From Gallionella sp. (GTDB taxonomy: Bacteria; Pseudomonadota; Gammaproteobacteria; Burkholderiales; Gallionellaceae): 16,020 nt of DNA. The DNA is taken from positions 1-16,020 of the forward strand of contig SCPW01000040.1 in assembly GCA_004298605.1 (NCBI GenBank). The letters are read 5' to 3'. The position numbers and the translations under genes are program-made. The notes under the pieces were generated by a model. That model made no database searches. It worked only from the letters and a program-made list of their open reading frames with translations, and had not been told where the DNA came from. The first letter of the stretch is position 1, and the number at the start of each line of letters is the position of its first letter. Positions 1 to 8,039 of this stretch are shown here, in pieces.

Positions 1-163
1 GGTTGTTTCCGGAGTGTGCAGGTTAAAAAGCTTTAAATTCTGCGTTGGCAAATTCTTAAGGCACTTCGTCATGCTTCGCCGGCTGATTGGTGAAGAACAA
101 AGGGGGTGTATGCAAAGCACTTGTTCATGCAGGGAGGCATAAACTTACAACTTGGAGAGAAAA
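1..163 (+). promoter_or_regulatory. Leader region upstream of nirS
   Basis: This stretch runs from the contig edge to the nirS start. I see no convincing gene in it; one frame is open from base 2 to a TAA at 139-141, but the peptide is short, Cys-rich and unlike any family I know. An imperfect hairpin lies at 74-95 (CTTCGCC and GGTGAAG, one G-T pair, 8-nt loop). It could be the end of an upstream transcript or a leader element. No FNR/DNR-type TTGAT-N4-ATCAA site is visible, although nirS genes are commonly controlled by such regulators; the control site may be beyond the contig edge. A purine-rich GGAGAG at 154-159 is the nirS ribosome binding site. Confidence 0.3.
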
Positions 164-1780
164 ATGATGAGCGTACCTTATAAAAAAACACTAGGGATGT
201 TAGCGGCTTTGGCGGCTTTGCCGCTGACCATTGCCAGCGCTTACGGTGAGTCGGCGCTATCGGCTGAAGAAGTGGCAAAAGCAAAAAAATTGTATTTTGA
301 CAGATGCGCGGGCTGTCACGGGACATTAAGAAAAGGCGCTACAGGGCCTAACATCACCGACGAAAACATGAAGAAGAAGAATTACACCGCAGACGTAGCA
401 AGTGCATTTATCACTAATGGAACACCCGGCGGTATGCCGGCTTTTGGCGGTGGTGAGCTGTCGGAAGCAGACATAAAACTTGTCGCGAACTTTCTGATGG
501 AGCCACCTCCCGCACCGCCGGAGATGGGATTGGCGGAAATAAAGGAATCCTGGAAGCTTATCGTTCCCGAGGCTCAAAGACCCAAAAAACCTGAGCACAA
601 CAGAAACTGGAAAAACTATTTCGGCGTCGTTTTGCGGGATGCCGGCAAAGTGGCCATCCTTGACGGGGATACCAAGGAAGTCGTCAATATCGTGAATACG
701 GGTTTTGCTATCCATATTCTGCGCTCCTCCGCATCGGGCAGGTATTTCTATTCCATCGGGCGCGACGGCAAGGCGTCCATGATCGACCTCTGGATGGATA
801 AGCCCGGCGTGGTGGCAGAAGTGAAGACATGCCATGACGCGCGAAGCATAGACTCCAGCAAGTACAATGGCCCGAAAGGGAATTTCGAGGACAAGCTCGC
901 TATAGTCGGATGTTATTGGCCGCCCCATATTGCCATCATGGATGGGCAGACGCTGGAACCCAAGAAGCTCATAAGCACCCGGTCTTACACATATGACACG
1001 AACGAGTTTGTCAATGAAGCGCGGGTGGCGGCCATTATCGCGGGGCATAAGGATCCGGTATGGATCGCCAATATCAAGGAGGCCGGATATATCTGGACAA
1101 TTGATTACTCGGATCTAAAGAACATGAAGATCACGATGGCTGAAACCGAGCGATTCCTTCATGACGGCGGCTGGGACGCAACCAAGCGGTACGTGCAGAT
1201 GGCGGCCAATATGAGGAACAAGATGGTGGTCGTGGACAGCGAGACGGGCAAGCAGATTGCCCAGATTGAAACCGGCCAGAAACCTCATCCTGGCAGGGGG
1301 GCAAACTGGGTAGATCCTAAGTACGGCCCGGTTACGGCAACCCCGCATTTGGGAGAAGGCAAGGTTGCCGCTTGGGGTAGCGATCCGAAGGGGCATAAGG
1401 AAAATGCGTGGAAGGTTGTAAGAAACGTTGAGACCCTTGGCGGCGGCGGACTGTTTGTCAAGACTCATCCCAAGGCCAAGCATGTGTGGGTTGACCACAC
1501 CCTGAACCCCGATGACAAGATCAAGAGGAGCGTGTGCGCCTTCGAGAAGGCCGATCCCGCCAAGAAGAATTGCTGGCAGGTGGCGGATCACGGCAGGGTA
1601 ACGCACTTCGAATACAACCAGGCGGGCACCGAAATATGGGTTGCCGTATGGGATCAAGTCGGTGAACTGGTCGTTTATGATGACAAGACCCTGAAGGAAA
1701 TCAAGAGGATCAAAGGGGATTGGCTCAGGACGCCTACGGGCCACTTCAATGTCTACAACGGTATGACGGATACTTACTAA
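164..1780 (+). CDS. nirS: Cytochrome cd1 nitrite reductase (NO-forming), NirS
   Basis: This is the periplasmic enzyme that reduces nitrite to nitric oxide, taking electrons through heme c to heme d1. The 538-residue protein begins with a Sec signal peptide (charged MMSVPYKK, hydrophobic stretch, likely cut near residue 27). The cytochrome c domain has heme motif CAGCH at residues 48-52 and the probable Met ligand in GGMPAF at Met91. The remainder is the eight-bladed d1 propeller: proximal d1 ligand His184 (in AIHILRSSASGRY), and the two active-site histidines His333 (RFLHDGGWD) and His375 (PHPGRGAN). Their 42-residue spacing equals that of His327 and His369 in the Pseudomonas aeruginosa enzyme. 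The C-terminus FNVYNGMTDTY is typical of NirS and argues against NirN or NirF. I chose ATG 164 over the in-frame TTG at 152 because GGAGAG sits 4 nt before it. No heme d1 synthesis genes are in the window. It is probably co-transcribed with the next gene. Confidence 0.96.
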   Translation: MMSVPYKKTLGMLAALAALPLTIASAYGESALSAEEVAKAKKLYFDRCAGCHGTLRKGATGPNITDENMKKKNYTADVASAFITNGTPGGMPAFGGGELSEADIKLVANFLMEPPPAPPEMGLAEIKESWKLIVPEAQRPKKPEHNRNWKNYFGVVLRDAGKVAILDGDTKEVVNIVNTGFAIHILRSSASGRYFYSIGRDGKASMIDLWMDKPGVVAEVKTCHDARSIDSSKYNGPKGNFEDKLAIVGCYWPPHIAIMDGQTLEPKKLISTRSYTYDTNEFVNEARVAAIIAGHKDPVWIANIKEAGYIWTIDYSDLKNMKITMAETERFLHDGGWDATKRYVQMAANMRNKMVVVDSETGKQIAQIETGQKPHPGRGANWVDPKYGPVTATPHLGEGKVAAWGSDPKGHKENAWKVVRNVETLGGGGLFVKTHPKAKHVWVDHTLNPDDKIKRSVCAFEKADPAKKNCWQVADHGRVTHFEYNQAGTEIWVAVWDQVGELVVYDDKTLKEIKRIKGDWLRTPTGHFNVYNGMTDTY

Positions 1781-1792
1781 TATCCACAATAT

Positions 1793-1820
1793 CTGCAAAG
1801 GGGGACAAACCCCTTTGCAG
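1793..1820 (+). promoter_or_regulatory. Perfect 11-bp hairpin between nirS and the P460-like gene
   Basis: The arms CTGCAAAGGGG (1793-1803) and CCCCTTTGCAG (1810-1820) pair perfectly around the 6-nt loop GACAAA. On the + strand the hairpin is followed by AAAAACTAACC rather than a T-tract, so it does not look like an intrinsic terminator for nirS. It ends 24 nt before the next start codon, just upstream of that gene's AAAAGGAA ribosome binding site. An mRNA processing, stabilising or partial attenuation element that sets different levels of the two proteins is more likely. That role is inference. Confidence 0.6.
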
Positions 1821-1844
1821 AAAAACTAACCAAAAGGAAAAAAC

Positions 1845-2399
1845 ATGAAAAAGATATTCGCTACAGCATTGGCAGCGTTAATGATTTTGGCAGTTTCGGC
1901 TGCTCCCGGTTTTGCGGCGGAAAAGGCGAAGGCAGCGGCGGCTCCAGCGGCAGCACCGGCAAATTACTGGGATAAGTGGACAAAGGTCTATTCGCTGGAC
2001 ATGTTCCCGGAGTGTGGCGTGAATGTTCTTGGCGCGGGCGGGGATGACATACTTCAGGCGACCGTGGATACCTACTGCGGGGTAAAACCGGGCGGATATG
2101 TGGCTTATATCAATCCGAAAGTGATGGATGTATACAAGAAGAAGGGCAGCAAGTACCCCGATGGCAAGGTCGGTGCTCTGGTCTTTAAAAAGATCGGCGC
2201 TACATTTACAACAGAAATCGTAAACGGGCAGCCGGTTTATGATGTCGTTGCCATTGCAGACGGCAAGTCGATCGCATCGAAGGAAAAGGGTCATCCATTG
2301 AATCCGGAGACCTGCGCAACGTGCCATTTGACTGTGCAAAACGGTGTATGCAAAAGCCATGGCTTTGTCTGCGGCGATGTGTCATTCAGGACGAAGTAG
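1845..2399 (+). CDS. Periplasmic monoheme c-type protein, cytochrome P460-like
   Basis: The 184-residue product has a clear signal peptide (MKKIFATALAALMILAVSA, likely cut after residue 24 or 25) and an Ala/Pro/Lys-rich linker to about residue 40. One heme c motif, CATCH, is at 157-161, only 23 residues from the C-terminus. That late position resembles cytochrome P460 and cytochrome c'-beta. So does the segment at about 85-118 (YINPKVMDVYKKKG, then YPDGKVGALVFKK), which recalls the P460 pattern of a Tyr-Ile-Asp/Asn-Pro strand, Lys-Lys-x-Gly and Asp-Gly-x-Val. In that family a Lys can crosslink to the heme; Lys98-100 and Lys103 are candidates here. Four further cysteines (57, 78, 169, 176) suggest two disulfides. 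P460 proteins oxidise hydroxylamine and c'-beta proteins bind NO. Lying 64 bp after nirS, this protein could handle NO/NH2OH or pass electrons to NirS. The P460 assignment is by eye. Start supported by AAAAGGAA upstream. Confidence 0.65.
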   Translation: MKKIFATALAALMILAVSAAPGFAAEKAKAAAAPAAAPANYWDKWTKVYSLDMFPECGVNVLGAGGDDILQATVDTYCGVKPGGYVAYINPKVMDVYKKKGSKYPDGKVGALVFKKIGATFTTEIVNGQPVYDVVAIADGKSIASKEKGHPLNPETCATCHLTVQNGVCKSHGFVCGDVSFRTK

Positions 2400-2437
2400 C
2401 ATTCAGGATGTATAGCTTAAAGCTTCGTTAATAAAGG

Positions 2438-2473
2438 CGGCCAAGGGTTTCTACTCTTGGCCGTTTGTTATTT
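2438..2473 (+). terminator. Probable intrinsic terminator of the nirS operon
   Basis: CGGCCAAG (2438-2445) pairs with CTTGGCCG (2456-2463) as an 8-bp GC-rich stem, followed directly by the T-rich TTTGTTATTT. It begins 38 nt after the stop codon of the P460-like gene and would end the nirS transcript before the TonB receptor gene. The 140 bases from here to 2613 hold no gene. They include a single FNR-like half site (TTGAT at 2488-2492) whose second half is poor. Confidence 0.7.
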
Positions 2474-2613
2474 ATCGTTGTTCCTGATTGATTTTTTTCA
2501 TGTTGGCTTATATCGGCATTTTATTGACCCCTGTATCTTCCTCTTTCTGACTTGGGCAGATTTCTCTGCTGCGCCAGGTTGTTTACCAATAAATTATCCA
2601 TAGAAAAAACATA

Positions 2614-4851
2614 ATGAAAACTCAGTTAAAAGGGCGCGTATTGTTTGCCTTGGGCTGCATTTATGGCCTGGTTACACCGGCGGGTGCGGCGGGGAGCGGC
2701 GAGGGGGGAGTTGAGTTGGGCGAGTTGGTGGTCACGGCGACCAGAACCAGTGCTTCGCTCTCCGATGCGCCTGCCGCAGTAACGGTGGTCAATGCCAAAA
2801 ATATTGAAGCAAAAAATGCCTCGCGCCTCGGCGACGTGCTCGACCAAGTGCCCAGCCTCTATTTGCGCGGCGGAGCGCTCGGCCAGTCGCAGGGCACCAT
2901 AGGGACGAGCGGCATGTCGCTGCGCGGAATAGACCAAACCAAAACACTCATACTGCTGGACGGGCAGCCTATCCAGGATTCCGGTTCCGGAAAAGTGAAT
3001 TGGCGGGTTCCGTTTGTCGAGGATATCGAGCGCGTCGAGGTCGTGCCCGGCGCGTTTTCTTCGCTGTACGGGAGCAATGCCATCGGCGGTGTGGTCAACA
3101 TCATCACCAAACAGGCGGATAAGCGCGAGTTCACCGCCAAAATCAAGAAAGGCTGGGGCGATGCCAGCGGCGAAGATGCCAGCGTTTATTTTCGCGATAA
3201 AATGGACAACGGTTTGGGATTTGTTGGTGGGCTAGGCTATCAGGATCGCGACAGCTATGTGAACGAATTTATTGTCGTCACAAAATGTACTCCGTCGCCA
3301 ACATGCCCGGCGGGCACTCCTGTATCAGGTATGCAGGCAACTACCACCAGAGAGGGTGCACCGGCATATCTGGTTGGGGATATGGGAACCACGCCGTGGG
3401 AGTCCACCAACGCAACCGCCAAATTGTTTTATGACCTGAATGCCCGCGACAAAATTTATGCTGGCGTCAATCATCAGGAAACCGAACAGGATTACACACA
3501 GTTCAATACCTATCTCAGGAATGCGGCTACCGGCGCGCCCGTTTCAAGCGGAACGCTCAGTATTAACGGACAGCGTTTCAACCTCAATTTCAACACGTTT
3601 TCGTTCCTGCCGTTGCACGAAGCCACAACCCGGTATTTTGTCGGTTATGACGGCACGGTCGGCAATGGCTATCTGTTGAAGGCCGACCTTGCAAAAATTG
3701 AGCGCACGTACAACTTTACGCTGGCAGGCGCCACCGCTACCTGGAACGGTGGCGCGGGCACGCTGTCGGATGCGCCGAACGATGGCCTGGACGGCACCGT
3801 TCAATTGAGTTTCCCGGCGGGCAATAACCACTTGCTGGTAACGGGGCTGGCGCTGCATAAGGACTCGGTAAACCAGCAAATCTATGCGCTTTCCAACTGG
3901 CGCAATCCCGATTCTAAAACTGCCGTGAACAGCGGCTACAACGGCTATTCAACCACGGTTTCTGTTTTTGCGCAGGATGAAATCAGCGCAACGGATGTAC
4001 TTAAAATCTATCTGGGCGGGCGATGGGATGACTGGGAAACCAGGGGCAACAATTCTTCCGTCGTCGTGCCGGTAGCTTCCACGCTTTATCCGGCGCGCAG
4101 CGTTTCGGCGTTCAGCCCCAAGATGTCTGCGGTCTACAAGCCAAGCGAAGCGGCGATACTGCGCGCCTCTTTCGGGAAATCTTTCCGCGCGCCGACCAAT
4201 CAGGATATGTACACATCGACAACCAGCAGAGGCCGGACGACGACGGGTGATCCCAACCTCCAGCCGGAACACGGCACGACTTGGGAGGTGGGGGGCGAAT
4301 TCCGCTTCACGGAAAACACCAGGGCGACCGCCACCTACTACGATACGCGGCTGAGCAATTTGATTTATCTGATGCAGCTCAGCGCAACCAATTCGCTCCG
4401 CATTAATGCCGGGAAAGCGAAAGTTCAAGGGATTGAACTGGGGGTTACGACAAAATTGGCGAATTGGCTGGAGCTGGATGCCAACTACGCTTACATCGAC
4501 TCAGAAATGCTGGAAAACGTAACCGATCCGGGGAGCGTTGGCAAACGGCTGACCGATTCGCCCAGAGACATTACCGGCATCGGGCTGACCGCGCAACAGG
4601 GCGCATGGACCGGCGCGTTGAATGCGCGCTATGTGAGCCATATCTTCTGGAATGCGCAAAATACGGACGTAGTGGAAGGCGTGCCGGGCAGCTATGACGC
4701 GCATACCATGGTGAATGCCAAGCTCGGCTACGCGTTCTCCAAAACGGTGAAAGGGTCTGTTGCAATCAATAATCTGCTGGATAAAAAGGCCTATTCGTAC
4801 TTCTTGCTGCCGGGCCGTAATGTGACCGCCGAAATGGATTTTTCCTTCTGA
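2614..4851 (+). CDS. TonB-dependent outer-membrane receptor
   Basis: This is an energy-coupled importer of the outer membrane, driven by TonB-ExbB-ExbD. The 745-residue protein has a signal peptide (likely cut near residue 26, PAGAA) and a TonB-box-like stretch at about 36-42 (GELVVTA). The plug domain spans about 48-166 and has the family hallmarks MSLRGIDQ, LLDGQPI, VEVVPGAFSSLYGSNAIGGVVNIIT. A beta-barrel of about 570 residues follows, ending in aromatic DFSF as outer-membrane proteins do. Late barrel motifs SFRAPTNQDMY and NLQPEHGTTWEVG are typical of the CirA/BtuB-like group. A loop holds two close cysteines (225 and 231, CTPSPTC), probably a disulfide in an external loop. The substrate cannot be read from sequence: siderophore, cobalamin, heme or metal are all possible, and no cobalamin riboswitch or Fur box is evident upstream. 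A small secreted protein gene follows after 11 bp. Confidence 0.93.
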   Translation: MKTQLKGRVLFALGCIYGLVTPAGAAGSGEGGVELGELVVTATRTSASLSDAPAAVTVVNAKNIEAKNASRLGDVLDQVPSLYLRGGALGQSQGTIGTSGMSLRGIDQTKTLILLDGQPIQDSGSGKVNWRVPFVEDIERVEVVPGAFSSLYGSNAIGGVVNIITKQADKREFTAKIKKGWGDASGEDASVYFRDKMDNGLGFVGGLGYQDRDSYVNEFIVVTKCTPSPTCPAGTPVSGMQATTTREGAPAYLVGDMGTTPWESTNATAKLFYDLNARDKIYAGVNHQETEQDYTQFNTYLRNAATGAPVSSGTLSINGQRFNLNFNTFSFLPLHEATTRYFVGYDGTVGNGYLLKADLAKIERTYNFTLAGATATWNGGAGTLSDAPNDGLDGTVQLSFPAGNNHLLVTGLALHKDSVNQQIYALSNWRNPDSKTAVNSGYNGYSTTVSVFAQDEISATDVLKIYLGGRWDDWETRGNNSSVVVPVASTLYPARSVSAFSPKMSAVYKPSEAAILRASFGKSFRAPTNQDMYTSTTSRGRTTTGDPNLQPEHGTTWEVGGEFRFTENTRATATYYDTRLSNLIYLMQLSATNSLRINAGKAKVQGIELGVTTKLANWLELDANYAYIDSEMLENVTDPGSVGKRLTDSPRDITGIGLTAQQGAWTGALNARYVSHIFWNAQNTDVVEGVPGSYDAHTMVNAKLGYAFSKTVKGSVAINNLLDKKAYSYFLLPGRNVTAEMDFSF

Positions 4852-4862
4852 AGGTCGGATCA

Positions 4863-5180
4863 GTGAAATTGGGCGTGGCTCGTGTTATCGCGGTATTTTG
4901 CCTGGCCGCAACATCGCTTGCGGCCAGCGCGGCTCCGCTTGCGGAAAAACTCGCGCCGGGGACACCGTATTATTTCGATAGCTTCAATGCCGGGAAGCAA
5001 CCTTGGGAGCACGGGCAGCATTTGAACCTCGAGGAAGTGTTCAAAAATTACCAGTATTACGAGATTGTGCTCGACCAGAATGGCCGGGAAATGACTGTCA
5101 ATCAATTCATCCGGGGTAACAAGACAGGCAGCGAAAAGTATCTGATATTGCCGGATGGCTCATTGCGGAAAAAAATGTAG
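4863..5180 (+). CDS. Small secreted protein of unknown function, partner of the TonB receptor
   Basis: This gene starts with GTG 11 bp after the TonB receptor stop, with AAGG at 4850-4853 as ribosome binding site, so the two are almost certainly co-transcribed and perhaps translationally coupled. The 105-residue product has a signal peptide of about 23 residues (hydrophobic core VIAVFCLAATSLAASAA). The mature part of about 82 residues is polar and rich in aromatic residues (YYFDSF, YQYYEI), with no Cys after the signal peptide and therefore no heme c motif. I do not recognise the family. Its place suggests a periplasmic accessory of the receptor, such as a binding or chaperone factor, but nothing in the sequence proves that. 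Its TAG stop lies inside the GTAG head of a REP palindrome, and the final codons AAA AAA ATG are low in complexity, so the C-terminus may have been shaped by that element. Confidence 0.72.
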   Translation: MKLGVARVIAVFCLAATSLAASAAPLAEKLAPGTPYYFDSFNAGKQPWEHGQHLNLEEVFKNYQYYEIVLDQNGREMTVNQFIRGNKTGSEKYLILPDGSLRKKM

Positions 5181-5200
5181 GGGCGCGATTTATCGCGCCC
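5177..5200 (+). repeat. REP palindrome with GTAG head (copy 1)
   Basis: The unit is GTAG followed by GGGCGCGAT, a 2-nt centre (TT) and the exact complement ATCGCGCCC. Apart from the two central bases it is identical to the two units at 13000-13072. A GTAG tetranucleotide in front of a GC-rich palindrome is the hallmark of REP sequences mobilised by RAYT (TnpA_REP) transposases. It sits between two convergent genes, a usual REP position, and can act as a two-way transcription barrier there. The TAG of GTAG is the stop codon of the gene at 4863. Confidence 0.8.
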
Positions 5201-5211
5201 CCACATATAAA

Positions 5212-7365
5212 TCACCGGGGCGGTTGCCAGCGTTTCAGCAACAGTGCGTTGCCCACCACCGATACGGAACTCAGCGCCATCGCCGCGCCGGCGATCACCG
5301 GATTGAGCATGCCCAGTGCGGCGAGCGGGATGCCCAGCACGTTGTAGGCGAAGGCGAAAAATAAGTTCTGGCGGATTTTTTTCAATGTGGCGCGCGATAG
5401 AGAAATGGCGTCCACCACGCTGGTCAGATCGTTGCGCATCAGCGTAATGTCGGCGGCTTCGATGGCGATATCGCTGCCGCTGCGCATCGCGAAACTGACA
5501 TCGGCGGCGGCCAGAGCGGGCGCATCGTTGATCCCGTCGCCGACCATACCGACCAGTTGGCCGCCAACCTTGAATGATTGCACCTGCGCCGCCTTGTCCT
5601 GCGGCAATACTTCGGCGCGGAATTCCGTGATACCGGCCTGCCGTGCGATAGCTTGCGCGGTGGCCTGGTTATCGCCGCTCAGCATCACCACGCGGATGCC
5701 CATGCCGGCAAGTTGTGCTACGGCTGCGCGGCTGCCGGTGCGCAGCAGATCGGCAAACGCGATGTAGCCGAGCAAGACGCCCTCGCGGGCCAGCGCGATC
5801 ACGGTTTTGCCTTGCTGTTGCAGTTCCAGTATTTTCTGCTCATCGACGACTATTCCTTCGCGCAGGGCGAAGGCGGGTGAGCCGAGCAGATACTGCTTTC
5901 CGCCAACTTCCGCGTGCAGGCCCAGTCCGGGCAATTCTTTGATATTCGCGGTTTGCGTCGGCATGGCTGGCGCGTGGTCGAGCAGGGCGCGCGACAGCGG
6001 ATGGGTTGAGCCTTGCGCCAGCATCGCGGCAATGTGCAGCAATTCTGTTTCGCCAATATCGGGCATCGGCAGCAAGTCGGTGACGCCGGGTTTGCCTTCG
6101 GTCAGCGTGCCAGTTTTATCCACCACCAATATCGAGAGCTTGTGGGCGCGTTCCAGTGCCGCAGCATCTTTGGCCAGAATGCCGGCCTGCGCGGCGCGTC
6201 CGGTAGCGACGACCAGCGCGGTCGGCGTCGCCAGCCCCAGCGCGCACGGGCAGGAGATGACCAATACCGCCACGGCATTGATGAGCGCCGCAGTAAAGCC
6301 GAAACCCGCCATCCACCAAATAGAAAATGTCAGCAGCGCGATGGCGACCACCAGCGGCACAAATACGGCGGAGATTTGGTCGGCGAGTTTTTGTATCGCG
6401 GCTTTCGAGCCTTGCGCCTGTTCCACCAGACGGATGATCGCGGCGAGTTGGGTATGCGCGCCGACCGCCAGCGCGCGGCATTTCAGCAGGCCATGCTGGT
6501 TGAGCGTGGCGGCATAGACTTTGTCGTCAGCCTGCTTGCTTTGCGGCAGGCTTTCTCCGGTGAGCATGGATTCGTCCAGGCTGGACGCGCCTTCCAGCAC
6601 GATGCCATCGACCGGCACGCTTTCGCCGGGGCGCACCAGAAACACGTCGCCGGTTTTCATTTGCTCGACGGCAAGCTCTCGCATCACACCGTCGCGCTCG
6701 ACGTGCGCCAGCTTCGGTTGCAGGTTGATCAGCGCTTCCAGCGCGCTGGAGGCTTTGCCCTTGGCGCGCGCTTCCAGCAATTTGCCGAGCAATACCAGCG
6801 TAATCAGCGTGGCGCTGGCTTCAAAATAAAGCGGCTGATCCAGATTGAAAAACAGCACCGCGCAACTGAATAAATACGCCGCGCTGGTGCCGAGTGCGAC
6901 CAGCACATCCATGTTCGCGCCGCCGCCGCGCAGGCTGCTCCATGCGCCGGAATAAAAACGCCGACCGCTCCAGAATTGTACCGGTGTGGCGAGCGCAAAT
7001 TGCAGCCAGCCCGGCATCATCATGTGGATGCCTGAGAACATCAGCAGCATCTCCAGCAGCAGCGGCAGGGTGAGCAACACGGCAAGGGCAAACTGCATTT
7101 TCTCGCGGCGATAGGCGGCTGCGCGCGCCTGCTTTTCGGCGGCGAAATCGCGCAGCGGATGTGCGTCAAACCCCGCGCCCCGCACGGCTTTGATCAGGGC
7201 GGCAAGATCGGTTTTATGCGGGTTATAGGTAATGCTGGCCTTCTCGGTGGCGATGTTTACCGTGGCGGCTACTTCCGGCAATTGGTTCAATACTTTTTCG
7301 AGGCGCGCCGAACAGGATGCGCAATGCATGCCGGTAATTTGCAGGTCGGTGTGGGTGGCGCTCAT
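5212..7365 (-). CDS. copA: Cu(I)-translocating P1B-1 ATPase, CopA type
   Basis: This inner-membrane pump exports Cu(I) from the cytoplasm using ATP. Numbered from ATG 7365 (717 aa), it has one N-terminal metal-binding domain with GMHCASC (Cys15, Cys18) and then eight predicted membrane segments. Other motifs are the phosphatase loop MLTGES near 267, the ion-binding CPC at 372-374 in membrane segment 6, the phosphorylation site DKTGT (Asp416), the [10 protein letters not shown] motif, and [10 protein letters not shown]. The YN (AYNVLGIP) and M..SS (MALSSVSV) pairs in the last two segments identify the Cu(I) P1B-1 class. The length is normal for a one-domain CopA. I chose ATG 7365, preceded by GGGTGA, over an upstream GTG at 7377 that lacks a ribosome binding site. 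It lies 27 bp after the heme-c gene on the same strand, so they are probably co-transcribed. A CcoI/FixI-like role in loading cytochrome oxidase is possible but no cco genes are present. No CueR-type palindrome was noticed. Confidence 0.94.
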   Translation of the reverse strand: MSATHTDLQITGMHCASCSARLEKVLNQLPEVAATVNIATEKASITYNPHKTDLAALIKAVRGAGFDAHPLRDFAAEKQARAAAYRREKMQFALAVLLTLPLLLEMLLMFSGIHMMMPGWLQFALATPVQFWSGRRFYSGAWSSLRGGGANMDVLVALGTSAAYLFSCAVLFFNLDQPLYFEASATLITLVLLGKLLEARAKGKASSALEALINLQPKLAHVERDGVMRELAVEQMKTGDVFLVRPGESVPVDGIVLEGASSLDESMLTGESLPQSKQADDKVYAATLNQHGLLKCRALAVGAHTQLAAIIRLVEQAQGSKAAIQKLADQISAVFVPLVVAIALLTFSIWWMAGFGFTAALINAVAVLVISCPCALGLATPTALVVATGRAAQAGILAKDAAALERAHKLSILVVDKTGTLTEGKPGVTDLLPMPDIGETELLHIAAMLAQGSTHPLSRALLDHAPAMPTQTANIKELPGLGLHAEVGGKQYLLGSPAFALREGIVVDEQKILELQQQGKTVIALAREGVLLGYIAFADLLRTGSRAAVAQLAGMGIRVVMLSGDNQATAQAIARQAGITEFRAEVLPQDKAAQVQSFKVGGQLVGMVGDGINDAPALAAADVSFAMRSGSDIAIEAADITLMRNDLTSVVDAISLSRATLKKIRQNLFFAFAYNVLGIPLAALGMLNPVIAGAAMALSSVSVVGNALLLKRWQPPR

Positions 7366-7392
7366 GGCGTCACCCACATGGGTGGAGAGAAG

Positions 7393-7965
7393 TTAAAGCG
7401 GGCGTTTGATGCTGACCGCGCCGCGTATTTGACCAACGCTATAACCAGTGGCTTTGTCATATGGGTATTCTTCGCTTAACCGGGTTTTCACATTATCCGG
7501 TATTTGCTCGCTATTGCCATGACAAGCGACGCAGCCGGGTTGCAGGGCGATCGCTTTCATGTAGCGGAAGGATTTCCCGGCAGGTTCATGCACGATTTCG
7601 GCGGCTTCCATGGCTTCCGGTTTTTCGCCTTTGGCGACGCGCGCTTCGAAGTCCTGCAAGGTTTTCTGCTCCCATGCGTCCGCCGTGCCGAGCAACGGGT
7701 TACGCACTTTCAGGCTGACGCGGGTCAGCTTCCAGCCGTGCTGGCGGGAAACCTCGCTGGCTGCTTGCGGCGCGATTTCCTTGCAGACTTTGATCGTGGA
7801 TACGGGGCCGCCCTCGCTCATGGCTTTCTGGTTTGCGCTGCCCAGTTGTTGCATGAAGGACATTACTACAGCGCGGCTTTCCTCCTGGTATTTGCCGAGA
7901 TCGTCGGCCCAGGCTGTCGTGGCTACGCAGGTGAACAGGGCGGGGAGGGCAAATTTTTTTATCAT
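7393..7965 (-). CDS. Periplasmic c-type heme protein, Tll0287-like (DUF3365)
   Basis: The 190-residue protein has a signal peptide (MIKKFALPALFTCVATTAWA, cut at about 20) and a single heme c motif CVACH at 145-149. The order of motifs fits the DUF3365/Tll0287-like family: an N-terminal helix, KVCKEIAPQ at about 59-67, the RVSLKVRNPLLGTADAWEQ region at about 82-100, then the heme site and a C-terminal GAVSIKRPL strand. In the characterised cyanobacterial member a Cys serves as an axial heme ligand, and Cys61 here is the natural candidate. Members occur alone or as sensory domains, so a redox or gas-sensing role is possible. Its exact function is unknown. ATG 7965 is chosen because AAGGAA lies just upstream and a signal peptide follows; longer readings of this frame run back through the DUF2892 gene and are not real. 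It precedes copA by 27 bp in a likely two-gene operon. Confidence 0.85.
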   Translation of the reverse strand: MIKKFALPALFTCVATTAWADDLGKYQEESRAVVMSFMQQLGSANQKAMSEGGPVSTIKVCKEIAPQAASEVSRQHGWKLTRVSLKVRNPLLGTADAWEQKTLQDFEARVAKGEKPEAMEAAEIVHEPAGKSFRYMKAIALQPGCVACHGNSEQIPDNVKTRLSEEYPYDKATGYSVGQIRGAVSIKRPL

Positions 7966-7994
7966 GATAATTTCCTTTTTTGTTTTTAATGAAA

Positions 7995-8019
7995 GCGCCC
8001 GACTGGAGCGATCGGGCGC
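7995..8019 (-). terminator. Hairpin between the DUF2892 gene and the heme-c/copA genes
   Basis: GCGCCCGA (7995-8002) pairs with TCGGGCGC (8012-8019) around a 9-nt loop. In the minus direction it follows the DUF2892 stop by 20 nt and is followed by TTTCATTAAAAAC, so the T-tract is short. It may be a leaky terminator or attenuator that lowers read-through into the heme-c and copA genes. Confidence 0.45.
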
Positions 8020-8039
8020 ATTGGAGGTTTGGCGAATGG

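Noticed and set aside
2..141. Possible end of a gene at the left contig edge
   Set aside because: The frame is open to a TAA at 139-141 but the 45-odd residues have no recognisable pattern, so coding status cannot be supported.
2488..2501. FNR-like site upstream of the TonB receptor gene
   Set aside because: Only the first half (TTGAT) matches; the second half TTCAT differs in two of five bases and lies in a T-run.
2474..2613. Cobalamin riboswitch or Fur box before the TonB receptor
   Set aside because: The 140-bp leader is too short and AT-rich for a cobalamin riboswitch and shows no B12-box-like or Fur-box-like sequence that I could identify.
5177..5200. Palindrome at 5177-5200 as an ordinary intrinsic terminator
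   Set aside because: It has no T-tract on either side and is near-identical to the two other GTAG-headed units, so a REP is the better description, though it may still block transcription.
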